From the NCBI GenBank assembly GCA_947172415.1, contig OX359193.1, positions 1,064,501 through 1,128,500 on the forward strand: a stretch of 64,000 bases of DNA, given 5' to 3'. The notes under the pieces were generated by a model. That model was not told the origin of the DNA. It saw only the letters and a list, made by a program, of their open reading frames with translations, and ran no database searches. Position numbers and translations under genes: made by a program. This DNA is from Chondrosia reniformis (lineage: Eukaryota; Porifera; Demospongiae; Chondrillida; Chondrillidae). Positions 34,301 through 43,495 of this stretch are shown one piece after another. Each line of letters opens with the position of its first letter. The stretch's first letter is position 1.

Positions 34301-37300
34301 GAGTTTCTGGAAGATATTGTCAAAGAGGCATTTAACCCGGATCTTAACCTCTTTAAGGTACGTACACTGGTGTCACATTCATTTTTCTAGCTATTTAATG
34401 ATATGTAAGGACATTGCAGTGTAGAGAATGCTAGTACTGAATTAATGCATTAAAATGGAAACCCATTTTTTTAATTTACTTGAAACTTTTTCATAAGTTG
34501 CATGTATTGTATTTCTTTATGTATGTATGTACATATTTACAATCCAGCTACAGTCTAGATACACAGTATATTTGTATGTGCTCAGATCACCACTCACATG
34601 TACATATATATAGCAGTTAAGCATTCCACGCATACTGTGTGCGTGTGTCTATGTGAGATTAGTATTATTCGACTACTCTGTTACTCTACTGCTCTTTTTC
34701 CTTTGAGTGAGTGTGTATCTCATTGTTCAGATAAGCAGTGAGGGTAGACTGTACCCATCTCCAACAAGTCATATCAATCCACACCATCTTTCTTACTTTG
34801 AATTTCTCGGAAAGCTTTTAGGAAAAGCAGTGTATGAGGTAAACATCTCTCGGATTATACTGCATATTTAACGCTTGTGTGCATTTGATGGCACGTGTTT
34901 CTTCTGAGTGGAACTTATCTTTGAAAGGGTTCATCTTTCAATCTCTTTTGACTGCAGATATCCAAAGAATTTGTAAAATTTACACCTCAAAGAGATCAGT
35001 GGATTCCATATGAGCATCAGCGACAGTATTTTTATACAAGGTATTGAATGTTTCGACCACAAAGGATGAAGTGGGAATGATACAGCCATGTAGGGGAAGT
35101 GTGATGGGGATTGCTGATGAAGACCTTTGTGGTCAAAACGTTCAATAACTTGTATACAAATACTGTCGCTGATGTTCATATGGAATCCACTGATCTTACA
35201 ATGAACGCAACAAATAAGCCATCTCAAAGAGAGTTTTTGGCAGTGCAATTAAGAGACTTATTCTATTATATTATGTAGTATGTACGAATATGTATAGTAC
35301 GTATATGTACGTATGTACGTATATACGTACGTATATGTACAGTATATGTATATGTATGTATGCCAACTTGCTTTATAGGGTATAGTGGTTGATGTTCCTT
35401 TTGCAAGATTCTTTCTTGTTCAAGTGCTGGGTCATCACCATCATACACTCTACAGTCCTTACGATGAGCTACCTTCCTTAGATCCACAACTCTTCAAGTC
35501 CCTTCAAGACGTTAAGGTGCTTGTCAAAATAGATTAGTAACATTACTGGAGAGAAAGTTTAGAAGGGACTCTTTCTTGTGGGACTGCATGTTGTGTGGTG
35601 TGTAGCAGTTTTGGTTTTATGTAATAGTTATAGTTGGAGAGTATAAGAAAGGTATAAATGTGTCGTTGAATCCTTCTGAATGATTAACTTTACTGACTTC
35701 TTTAGTAAATTGTTACCAATTTGTGATATAAGCTTATCGGGTAATAGATTTCAGAAGGTATGAAATCATTTAGCATTAAATGTAGCTTTTGATTATGATT
35801 ACTGATGAAGCACATCTCTTTGCATGTGGCTATGTAGAATTATGAAGGTGACGTTGCAGACCTGATGTTGACCTTCTCATGGGAAGAAGAATTCTTAGGG
35901 AAGGTACGTACATATAATCATGTGCAAACTGTTGTTTGTTATGCACTACAGCTGTTGTAACATGATGTTGCAGTGTTGCATCTTACAGTCGATTTCATTG
36001 CTTAAGTGTTTATATATATTGTTATTCTAAATATTGAAATGTTAATATAACTATACCATCATCTGACCCTCCTAATAGCTCATAATGCATGAGTTGAAAG
36101 AAGCAGGTTCTTTGACTCCTGTTACAAATGAAAACAGGTTAGTTACATCATCCATTTCATCTTTATGGCCCAAAAGATTACTTTACTTTAGATTTTATGT
36201 ATCTTATGTATATCTACCTCTGTATATCTGTATCTGTATATATCTGTATACCTGTATATCTGTATACCTGTATACCTGTATATCTGTATCTGTATATCTC
36301 TATTTAAATGTGTGAGTATTACCCCTAAATTATTTAATGAATATAAGTACAGTGTTGTAAGGGACATTTATTTCTTGCTTAGAATCGGTTACATTCACAG
36401 ATTGGCTCATTTCCGCATGTACACTCAGATCAAGGATCAGAGGTTGTCTTTTGTCCGAGGCTTCCGGTCAGTCATTCCTCAGGAGTGGCTCCTCTGTTTC
36501 TCTGCCCCAGAGCTCCAGAGGCTCATATCCGGAGACAATGTGGAGATGGATGTCGACGATCTAAGGTCTGTTAATGCATTCACATTGTTGTAGTGTTATG
36601 ATGTTGAAGTGTTCTGTATACATTATAAAACAGTAAACTGTAGTGTAAAGAGTTACAGACACCTGTTTTGGCATCCATTTTTAATTGAACTTTAATTCAG
36701 TTTTCCAGCCTCTGATCACTTGGCTGGGGCAGCATAATGTCTCTCAATGATTATCCATATCATTGTCAATGTATGTATGTATGGATGTATGAAGCATGTC
36801 ATTAATCTCACATGATAACCTTTTATTTGATGTACCTCAGAAGGAACACAGAATACTATGGCGGGTACCACAGCTCCCATCGTGTGATTGGCTGGCTATG
36901 GGATGTGCTGAGGAGAGACTTTTCAAAAGAAGAAAAATCTGCTTTTTTGAAAGTGAGTATAAAAGAAATCTTTAATTGTAAATCTAATTCTTGTAGTTCA
37001 GCAGTGGCTGTGGTCTGATTTGGGCTCATTGATGTAATAGTATTACACTCTGAGTGTATTCTTATCCAGTTGGTTGGTCACATCCTTCAGACAGTGAATT
37101 GATTGTGTATTGTTGTTAAATCAGCTCAATGGATAGGCTAGGCCTAGGGTAGAATTACACTACTATGTAGCTAAATACAACAGCTTTGGTTTAAACTTGC
37201 TACACATACCAGTTTATCATTATGGGAACTGCCTGATTTGTTTCATGTGATGTGATAATAATCAAATACAACACATTAAATTTAAGAGCATCTATTCCTT

Positions 37301-37693
37301 GTTGAATCCAGTTTGTAACAAGCTGTTCAAGGCCACCACTGCTTGGCTTTTCACATCTTCAGCCTAAATTCTCAATCAGATTTGTAGACATAGGAGAAGA
37401 TCAAGTGAGTTAGATAGAGAGATGGCATAACTTTAGTCTACTGTGTTAAGTGTATACGTATATACTACCGATAACCTCCATATTGTTTTGGTGTAATATA
37501 GGATTCTGGGGATACTGTTTTGAGTGTAATGAAGGGATTCTTCTCAGTCCGAAGGCAGCAGTCGGATGTTCGTCTTCCCACTGCCTCCACCTGCTTCAAT
37601 TTGCTGAAGCTTCCTAATTATGGGAAAAGGAGTACTCTGCGGGATAAACTACGATATGCTATACAAGCAAATGCAGGATTTGAACTGTCATAG
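25334..37693 (+). CDS. UBE3B: UBE3B, HECT-type E3 ubiquitin ligase
   Basis: Twenty-nine exons join in phase to 1,043 aa (human 1,068): 25334-25441, 25524-25573, 25662-25702, 25792-25856, 25916-25972, 27550-27654, 28051-28098, 28279-28327, 28466-28551, 29071-29147, 29627-29732, 30286-30444, 30740-30772, 31024-31136, 31521-31666, 32126-32441, 32650-32758, 33130-33245, 33461-33560, 33760-33957, 34259-34357, 34731-34838, 35379-35516, 35838-35903, 36079-36137, 36383-36565, 36841-36952, 37312-37404, 37502-37693. An N-terminal IQ-like segment ([15 protein letters not shown]) is followed by the long helical region with WYVSVAMNK and TWHPVFGWF. The C-terminal HECT domain has [40 protein letters not shown] and catalytic Cys in [13 protein letters not shown], ending GFELS. 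UBE3B is a cytosolic/mitochondria-associated calmodulin-binding ligase in vertebrates. Introns are full of tandem repeats and foldback elements; none disrupts an exon. XRCC3 starts 187 bp downstream. Confidence 0.97.
26040..26696. repeat. 14-bp polypurine minisatellite (about 47 copies)
   Basis: Copies of GGAAGGGGTAGAGA and variants (GGAAAGGGTACAGA, GGTAGGGGTAGAGA) in UBE3B intron 5. The strand is nearly all purine. Because 14 is not a multiple of 3, all three minus-strand frames stay open and encode the same [18 protein letters not shown] peptide; these 200-270 codon frames are artefacts. Mirror-repeat purine tracts like this can form triplex (H-) DNA. Confidence 0.95.
26797..27238. mobile_element. 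Candidate TIR element in UBE3B intron 5
   Basis: The left end AAGTACTTAATTTTTTAGGGGCTGCCGC mirrors the right end, whose reverse complement starts AAGTAGTTCGAG and runs into GGGGCTGCCGC. Inside each end are secondary palindromes: GGGGCTGCCGCAGGCAGCCCC on the left (26818-26838) and AAGTAGTTCGAGTT against AACTCGAACTACTT on the right (27178-27238). No transposase frame is present, so it would be non-autonomous. It carries one AAATGGCGGCG motif at 27052. Boundaries uncertain. Confidence 0.45.
27280..27376. repeat. 12-bp tandem repeat (AGTAGGTAGTTC)x8
   Basis: Eight near-perfect copies immediately after the candidate TIR element. It encodes a spurious LLNY repeat on the minus strand. Confidence 0.9.
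27752..27850 (-). pseudogene. Inverted genomic copy of the DOMON gene's TM exon and intron edge
   Basis: The reverse complement of 27752-27850 matches 24601-24690: the second half of the TM exon, its 5' splice site and the first intron bases. The copy carries a few substitutions and a replaced AT-rich centre. Because intron sequence is included, it arose from DNA, not from mRNA. It sits in UBE3B intron 6 and is non-coding there. Confidence 0.8.
28769..28901. mobile_element. Foldback element in UBE3B intron
   Basis: Left arm GGGAAATTTTCATTGTTAAA and continuation to CAAACC pairs imperfectly with the right arm GGTTTAGACCATGAAAGTAT to GAAAATTTCCC. About 133 bp, no coding capacity. The flanks (CATAATTT / GTTACGG) extend the symmetry weakly. 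Confidence 0.55.
29283..29402. repeat. 20-bp tandem repeat (x6)
   Basis: Six copies of ATACTGTACTGTATGTTAGT in the UBE3B intron following exon 29071-29147. Confidence 0.9.
29416..29540. mobile_element. Family A MITE fragment
   Basis: Contains the family A internal sequence in reverse orientation relative to the full copy at 45629-45931: GATGAAGGGTAGAATTCTCA, then CTTGTATCCTCATCCAAAGC and GGTTTAGTTCCCTATAGGCC. Lacks the terminal inverted repeats. Similar fragments lie at 30533-30637, 34008-34087, 38829-38903, 46700-46785 and 60739-60860, so it is a dispersed family. Confidence 0.7.
29781..30011. repeat. (GTAT)n microsatellite
   Basis: More than 50 GTAT units with one ACAG interruption near 29977, in the UBE3B intron after exon 29627-29732. 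It produces MYVC/CMYV repeats in all three plus-strand frames and an IHTY repeat on the minus strand; none is a gene. Confidence 0.97.
30533..30637. mobile_element. Family A MITE fragment
   Basis: Shares CTTGTATCCTCATCCAAAGC and GGTTTAGTTCCCTATAGGCC with the other family A copies. Intronic in UBE3B. Confidence 0.65.
31128..31340. repeat. 20-bp array built from the UBE3B exon 14 donor junction
   Basis: Copies of TAAGAGGTACCTTATATGTA and TCAGATAAGAGGTACCTTA. The real exon 14 end and donor, TCAGATAAGCG|GTACCTTA at 31128-31144, is the first copy. Each later copy repeats the exonic TCAGATAAG or AATAAG followed by a GGTACC donor-like sequence, about ten potential donors in total. Confidence 0.9.
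31341..31520. repeat. 23-bp array abutting the UBE3B exon 15 acceptor
   Basis: Eight copies of GTTGCTCTGGTGGGTGTGTCACT. The final partial copy, GTTGCTCTGGTGTTGTAG, ends in the AG of the 3' splice site before exon 31521-31666. Together with the preceding array it makes up essentially the whole intron. Confidence 0.92.
32912..33041. mobile_element. Foldback element, GTTTCGACC-like family
   Basis: Arms of about 48 bp: AGTGTCTCGAGATGTAGTTT to TCCAACCC at the left, and the reverse complement ending AGACACT at the right. Between them is TGAGGTCTTCATCGGTTGC. Intronic in UBE3B. Confidence 0.75.
34008..34087. mobile_element. Family A MITE fragment
   Basis: Carries CTTGTATCCTCATCCAATGC, then CTAGGTTTAATTTCCTATAGG. 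Intronic in UBE3B. Confidence 0.6.
34994..35195. mobile_element. Foldback element with about 75-bp arms
   Basis: Left arm GATCAGTGGATTCCATATGA, continuing through CATCAGCGACAGTATTT to GTTTCGACCACAAAGG, pairs with the right arm ending GGAATCCACTGATC. This is the longest and cleanest hairpin of the GTTTCGACC family in the window. It sits in the UBE3B intron before exon 35379-35516. Confidence 0.8.
36195..36305. repeat. TGTATATC/TGTATACC microsatellite
   Basis: Degenerate 8-bp CTGTATAT/CTGTATAC repeats in a UBE3B intron, 70-80 bp upstream of exon 36383-36565. Confidence 0.8.
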
Positions 37694-37700
37694 ACCCAAT

Positions 37701-37824
37701 ATTAAAAGCATTAACCCGAGTATTTTCAAACATACTTTGTGTCTCATAACTTGAATGATGTACTGTATACCTTAATTAAAAGCATTAACCCGAGTATTTT
37801 CAACATATTTTGTGTGTCTCATCA
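37701..37824. repeat. 74-bp tandem duplication in the UBE3B-XRCC3 spacer
   Basis: ATTAAAAGCATTAACCCGAG recurs at 37701 and 37775 and both copies run on to TTGTGTCTCAT or TTGTGTGTCTCAT. Each copy holds an ATTAAA hexamer 8-90 bp after the UBE3B stop, so the duplication may provide two poly(A) signals, and it occupies most of the 186-bp space before XRCC3. Confidence 0.75.
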
Positions 37825-37879
37825 TATGCATATACAAACATGACTGCCATTTTCTGGCTAATTGCAAATACTATGGAAT

Positions 37880-40556
37880 ATGGCGCGGGAATTCGAACAA
37901 GTTTCAGTGGATTTCTTAGACTGTAACCCAAAGCATCTACAAAAATTAAAGTTAGGTAATTCAGATCGTCACACGCGTGGCATATGTATACTTAGAGCAA
38001 GCGCTAGCATTCCTTACCTACTTGTAGCTGGATATAAGACGGTAGCTAGTGTGTTGCAAGCTTCGGAACAAGACTTGTGTAAGCGATGCAGTTTTTCGGT
38101 TGAAGAATTAGCGCAAATAATTAGTGTATCTTCGCAACACGTATTACAAGAAAAGACAAATCCTACATCTTGGCGCCTGTTTCAGAATCCTTGTCAAAGT
38201 ATGTATATCGCTAAACCTGCTGATAAATATCCCTAGCTCTCACCAGTTCTACCCATAAGACTAGACATTACGAGTATTTATGTATTTAATACAACATGAA
38301 TCCCCTCTTTTCATCCCTATCTGTATCCCACTCACTATGGGCCCAAATTAGTCCATGGCTAGGGGATTTCCCAGTTTAAATCTTACTACCTTCTCGTGCA
38401 GCACACCTGACAGTTGGCTGTCCATTGCTGGATGCCTGGCTCAGAGGAGGTCTCAGAGTGCCCAGTGTAACTGAACTGGCCGGGGTGAGCTCGGCTGGTA
38501 AGACCCAGTTCTGCCTCCAGTTAGCCTTGACTGTACAACTGCCATTCTCTAGAGGAGGTCTGGAGGGAGGTGAGCGCACAAGAAATATTAGTGTACCAAG
38601 TGATTTATATGATAAAACTACATGTGCATACCGTACTTTATAAATTCACCCTTGTGATATTTGATATAGCTTGACATTCGTGCTGCTTCTTTTACTATGT
38701 ATGAGGCAGCCATTTTAATGAACTATTTTTCAAATAGGTCTGTATCTCCCTAGCTGATGTACATATGTATATATATGTGCATATTGTTTTACTATAACAA
38801 TATGTTCCATCATCTTGTATGTGTACATGGAGCTGAAGAATAAGGAGAAGACTCTTATATCCTCATCCAAAGCTCTCACTAGGTTTAGTTCCCTATAGGC
38901 CTTTCACTATTGAATATATAGTATGTAGCTATTTGACATAATTATTGTATATTTTTGTCTTTTAGCTACTGTTTACATATCAACAGAAGATGTGTTTCCA
39001 CATCGTAGATTGAAACCATTAGCTGAATCTTTCTGTAAAAATCATTCTGACTTGAGCTTAACACCAAAGCAGTGCATGGATCAAATATATGTTGATCACT
39101 GCCTGACAACTGTAAGGAAACTGTATTATACACATACTCACTGCTTGACAACTGTGAACAAACTGTATGAAAGCTAAACACATAGCCAGTGTTTGCATGT
39201 ATTTTGCTGCATAGGGAAGTCTGGATGTCATGATACAGCATCACTTACCAAAACTTATGTCATCTCAGAGTATTCGCCTCATTATAGTGGACTCATTAGC
39301 AGCCATATTGAGGGCGGAGTTCTCCAATTCCCAATTATACACAAGAGCCAGATTTTTGAGTTCGTTTGGTGCTAAGATGAGAATGCTTGCCAGTCGTCAC
39401 AATGCGGTTGTGTTGGTTGTAAATCAAGTGACAGGATCGCATCACGAATCACACAATGGAGTATCAGTGTAAGAGTTCCCCTCGACTAGCTACCTCTCCT
39501 CCAAAGATTCTGCTCACTGGCCTATGAAATCGTATAGGTTGTATATGGCAGGGTTTCTTTCAGGGGGGAGTGGTCAGAGGGGGCAATTTGCCCTCCCCCT
39601 TGAAATATTTGTGTCACCCTGAAAATGACAAATGTTATATTGCCATTGGTGCACTAAATATGCCCCCCCCTTCATTTCTATTATCATCATTTCCCCCCCC
39701 CTTGCTAAATACTCTGATAATGATCACCATAAGTGCAGTGAGTGGGCATGATGCTGTTATTATTAAATGAATCTATCAAATCTACATATATTTAACTTCA
39801 GCAACTTTATGCTCTGTAGGTTTAGGCCTGCCCTTGGAGAGACTTGGTCAAATCAGATTAATGTACGTCTTATTGCGGATCGAACTTCCCAAACTGAAGT
39901 ATGCGAATGCTGTAGCTATACCTACTACACGAATAATCTAACACACCATTTTTCTTACACACTATCTACTTTAGAGTAAAAGGCCTATAGGGAACTAAAC
40001 CTAGTGAGAGCATTTGATGAGGATACAAGAGTTTCTCCTTCTACTTCTATTCTTCTCCACTGGGCTAGACAGCAGTTTCTAGGAATTCCACCCTTCATCA
40101 GCGATCCTGGGAATCTTTGTCTTCTTCTTGATCTTTTGTGAGTCCTTGGCTCTCTATACTAAATCTAGGAGTCTTATATATAGATGTTTTTCATGCTGTA
40201 TTCCCTTTCTGATAGATCCCTAACTGATGCCATGTGATTATTCATGTTTTATACGAATAATTTTCTGTAGCTCAGTATATTCTAAATATACTCATAAGCT
40301 ACCACAAAGCCCCAATAAAGATTTCTTTCTCACACAGTGACCTAATGTTTTTGTACTGTTACATTATGTATGTACGTGTATATCTATCATGTTTTCCATT
40401 GTATATATGTACTTGCTGTAGTGTGGAAGTGGTCAAGCTGGTGTGCTGCGTACATTCACTGTCTCTCTAGCCCCCCACCTCCCAGAGACTAGCCATCACT
40501 ATTACATTGATGGAGATGGGGTGCATGGAATTGATTTTGCTGGATTCATAGATTGA
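37880..40556 (+). CDS. XRCC3: XRCC3, RAD51 paralog
   Basis: Exons 37880-38198, 38402-38569, 38966-39111, 39215-39468, 39820-39898 and 40422-40556 join in phase to 366 aa (human 346). The helix-hairpin-like N-terminus is followed by the family core: [14 protein letters not shown], Walker [23 protein letters not shown], Walker [21 protein letters not shown] and [10 protein letters not shown]. It ends with [22 protein letters not shown], the XRCC3-type C-terminus. XRCC3 works with RAD51C in homologous recombination and crossover resolution in the nucleus. The ATG at 37880 is chosen because the frame upstream lacks another ATG and the spacer to UBE3B ends there; GCCATTTT (37846-37853) lies just upstream. 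Introns carry family A fragments. Confidence 0.94.
38829..38903. mobile_element. Family A MITE fragment
   Basis: AGAAGACTCTTATATCCTCA, then AAAGCTCTCACTAGGTTTAG and CCCTATAGGCC; in an XRCC3 intron. Confidence 0.65.
39550..39715. mobile_element. G/C-run repeat, possibly related to 23401-23610
   Basis: CAGGGTTTCTTTCAGGGGGG, AGGGGGCAATTTGCCCTCCCC and runs of eight C within an XRCC3 intron. The resemblance to the G-rich MITE is only in composition and the CAGGGTT start; the right terminus is not clear. Confidence 0.35.
39979..40145. mobile_element. Family A MITE, longer fragment
   Basis: Same orientation as the full copy: AAGGCCTATAGGGAACTAAA, GATGAGGATACAAGAGTTTC, TTCTCCACTGGGCTAGACAG, CCACCCTTCATCAGCGATCC and TTTTGTGAGTCCTTGGCT. 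Terminal inverted repeats are missing. In the last XRCC3 intron. Confidence 0.7.
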
Positions 40557-40949
40557 ATATATGTACATACGTAGCTTTAATAGGAATATTAATAACAATG
40601 ACTGTATATACATTTTTAAATGTATACATTCATTATTATTAATTTCCTGAGAAAATTCACATGGTGTTGAAGATTATCTTACACTCCATAATTTTTCTGA
40701 TGTTTCTCAGAATATTATAATTGTGTTACTGGCTGTATGAAATTGACTATGTGTGTAAAACAAGTATATAGTTCTATGTCCGGTTAACCGCACCCAGTCG
40801 ACGCTTGATTACTTAATTTTTCAAGGTTATATATATTTCGTAGAAAACGTTTATACGCAGGCTTTACGTTACATAGTATTAGTAAAGGTGGTTTCTAAAT
40901 CCTTTTCGTTCGCTTAATATTCGACGCTAAGGAAGAGAAAGCTAGTTTT

Positions 40950-41440
40950 AAGCTAGAAAACGAAAGCCAGCCGAACGTCCGCCATTTTGGTGACAGATGT
41001 AATGTAACAAGCAACTAAAGCAGATGCTGACCAAATTGCAAGAAATGGAAATGAAGATAGGATAGGGAGTCCAGAGTCTTCTTGTGGTTCGGAGTACATG
41101 CATGAAGATGTAGGAATTCAAAGCGTCAGCACTGTTGCATCACGATTGACTAGTCTAAGGACAGAAGAATTGCACCACGGCAGCAGATAAGGAAATTGTG
41201 GGGAACGGGTAGATCACTGCTTGCTAGTCAAGTCCAGAGGGAGGCCGCTACCTATTGTGGCTGGAAAAAAGCTAGACAGTTTAGCGTGGAAAGGATTTTC
41301 GAGGAAAGGATATTTGGTGGTTTGAGCTCAAAGGAAAGGAGGAACTGCTGATGGAATTGGAGTCGAAATGGAACCAAAGATTTTGGAGAATTGAGAGGCT
41401 GATCATGAATAAACAATTCTCTCGAATGTATGTTTCATTA
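40950..41440 (+). other. Decayed ORF or non-coding transcript candidate
   Basis: Intergenic stretch with a CCGCCATTTTGG motif (40979-40990) followed by a roughly 57-codon open stretch from about 41009 (ATKADADQIARNGNEDR, then ESSCGSEYMHEDVGIQS) that stops near 41188. A second frame is open nearly to 41352 (RKLWGTGRSLLASQVQ, YCGWKKARQFSVER). One frameshift would join them, as in a decayed transposon gag-like or host gene. AATAAA at 41408 follows. I do not recognise the protein. Confidence 0.3.
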
Positions 41441-41726
41441 CTCTTTGTACAGTGCTATATACATGGGGCAATGTAACCCTAAGTGTGCGTCCAGCTAGAG
41501 CACATGATGCACTTAAATCAACAATAATAATAATATAGAACTGTGGTATATAGACTATGCATCAGATTTCAGAAGGCATGAAACTCTTTGAACTACCAGG
41601 TTTCAAAGGGTATGAAAATATGTATAAACATAGCTATATAGGAAACCTTACATTTGTTGTTCTGTGATGTGTTAACGTTACACCATGCAATGGGGGTTTC
41701 AAGCAATTAACCAATGTGTATTTTTA

Positions 41727-42545
41727 TTAAAACCATCTAGTTTTATACATCAGATCTTCATCCAAACAAAACAGACAATCTGTAATGTTACCAATTATAG
41801 CTTTCATGGAATCATCAGGTATTGTCATGCTTAAGATTTCCTTTGTATCTGGTCCCCAATTCTGTAACCTTGCTCCCCAATAGTGGTTCATTCTCAGCAA
41901 ATGTGATGGGATTTCCTTGCACTTTAATCCACGTTTAAGATGGTTGCGATGAACTCCTGGCTTAGCAATGCCATTTACCCTATATATAGGCTTTACAAAA
42001 TGATTACTTGGTTTGGGAGTTCTTCTCCAAATTCTGTCAATCAACAGTGGATGGATATTATCATCCAAGGGCTGTCCTAGAAATAAGAAGTTATTCATTG
42101 ACAGCTCTGCTATTTCGGCCTTTAGGCCCTCCAAACTATCAGAAAAGATGTTTGTAGGCCTTAAGAATCTCTGCAAGAATCCATGACTAGTATCAACTGG
42201 ATTGAATGGATATTCATCAATATCTATTGCTGTTTGCACGGAATCGTTACCATACTTATCAATACAGTCTTGATAGGCACTAACTTGAGTCTTCACAGTG
42301 CTGTATGGCCAAGCATAAGCACTCCAGTTGGTATATGTTACGTAGCCACTTTCAATGAAAGGTCTCAGAACTGACTTTTGGGATTCGTTTCGATGGACAT
42401 ATGCATCGTATACGTAAACGTGTTCAACTCCAGCATATCTCAAATATTGAAGCCATTGTATCATCTCTCTTGAACTCAGTTTGGCCTTATCTGTAAAATA
42501 GATTCTAACTTTAAGAATAGCAGTCAGAAAATAAGGTGGTTTCAT
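41727..42545 (-). CDS. GT92 (DUF23) family glycosyltransferase, catalytic region
   Basis: A single-exon frame of 272 codons from an ATG at 42545; the same frame stays open upstream to about 42685. It shows the DUF23/GT92 pattern: MIQWLQYLRYAGVEHVYVYD near the start, TAIDIDEYPF as the DxD-like metal and nucleotide-sugar site, FLRPTNIFSDSL, and a late HRNHLKRGLKC and MNHYWGAR segment. GT92 enzymes are Golgi type II membrane beta-galactosyltransferases acting on N-glycan core fucose in invertebrates. The natural N-terminus should be the anchor segment at 42608-42793, but that frame is offset from this one. The gene may therefore be a pseudogene or need an unseen splice. Acceptor and exact substrate unknown. 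Confidence 0.75.
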   Translation of the reverse strand: MKPPYFLTAILKVRIYFTDKAKLSSREMIQWLQYLRYAGVEHVYVYDAYVHRNESQKSVLRPFIESGYVTYTNWSAYAWPYSTVKTQVSAYQDCIDKYGNDSVQTAIDIDEYPFNPVDTSHGFLQRFLRPTNIFSDSLEGLKAEIAELSMNNFLFLGQPLDDNIHPLLIDRIWRRTPKPSNHFVKPIYRVNGIAKPGVHRNHLKRGLKCKEIPSHLLRMNHYWGARLQNWGPDTKEILSMTIPDDSMKAIIGNITDCLFCLDEDLMYKTRWF

Positions 42546-42607
42546 ATTGTCGCCTCTTCTACACCAAAGTTTACATTCCGTTTCATTTATCCGAAATTTA
42601 CTGTCTT

Positions 42608-42793
42608 CTACAGTTGCTGATAAGCGTTGCTCGGTGAGGGTTGCCCATAAGGTGCAACCATAGAATGTCTCCTAATAGCCACTGGCGTAATTGCAGCGTT
42701 CTCCATCCACACGATGTAACACCATGTGAGTAGGTATAGACCAAGTCCAGAGTAAAAGCTGAAAAAGGGCAATTTGCGCTTCCAAGTCCACAT
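42608..42793 (-). CDS. Type II membrane anchor likely belonging to the GT92 gene
   Basis: Starts MWTWKRKL, followed by a hydrophobic stretch (FFSFYSGLGLYLLTWCYIVW) and a short stem, then stops at TAG 42608. A basic start followed by one helix is the usual Golgi glycosyltransferase layout. The catalytic frame begins overlapping its end (about 42608-42685) one frame away. No intron of reasonable length repairs the join, so a frameshift is the simplest reading. Confidence 0.55.
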   Translation of the reverse strand: MWTWKRKLPFFSFYSGLGLYLLTWCYIVWMENAAITPVAIRRHSMVAPYGQPSPSNAYQQL

Positions 42794-43006
42794 CGTCTAT
42801 AAATAAATCAAAACTTGTCAGTTGTAATATCTAGCTACTCATAGGCGCGATAGGTATTAGCGATCGAAACCCTATATTGTAACCTCGATTGTAACAAACA
42901 TTGTAAATTATATATAGGTTCTAAGCAACAGTCAAACGGAAGCCGGAAATTCTTTCAAATATATTAGCTCGTACTTTACTTAGCTTGTAAATAAGTTTCA
43001 TCAGAT

Positions 43007-43117
43007 TATTACTTGGTTTGGGAGTCCTTCTCCAAATTCTGTCAATCAGCAGTGGATGGATATTATCAATTTCAAGGACTGTCCTAGAAATAAGCTTTTC
43101 ATTGATAGCTCTGCTAT
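43007..43117 (-). pseudogene. Fragment of the GT92 catalytic region
   Basis: 43007-43117 repeats 42004-42112 (ATTACTTGGTTTGGGAGTCC through CTGTCCTAGAAATAAG and CTCTGCTAT) with several substitutions and small indels. It is in the same orientation, about 1 kb upstream of the source in transcription terms. Broken and too short to be functional; evidence of local tandem duplication and decay. Confidence 0.85.
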
Positions 43118-43495
43118 AAATTTAATACGTACTAAGTTTCCATACATGTTAATTCGGCCAGAGGAAAACAAACTGAGAAACCTATCACATATATATATCT
43201 GTTATATATCCATACGTGTTATTACATTTCATGTGCATTTAGTGCTTCATAGTTACAATATATAAGATATTGTGTAGTGATGCATGTTTTCTATTTTGGG
43301 GCTATATGCTATGCTATGGGGCTATTTCTATGTTTTTATTTGGGGGCACAAACAGCTAGCGCAGCCCTCATGCATTGAGGATTGTCAAAAATACATTGAA
43401 CAACAAAACTAATCACACATACAATTTAGTGGTACAAATGGATCCTTTTACAAATATTTAAATGTTGTACATATCTAAATTAAATTCATAATTCC

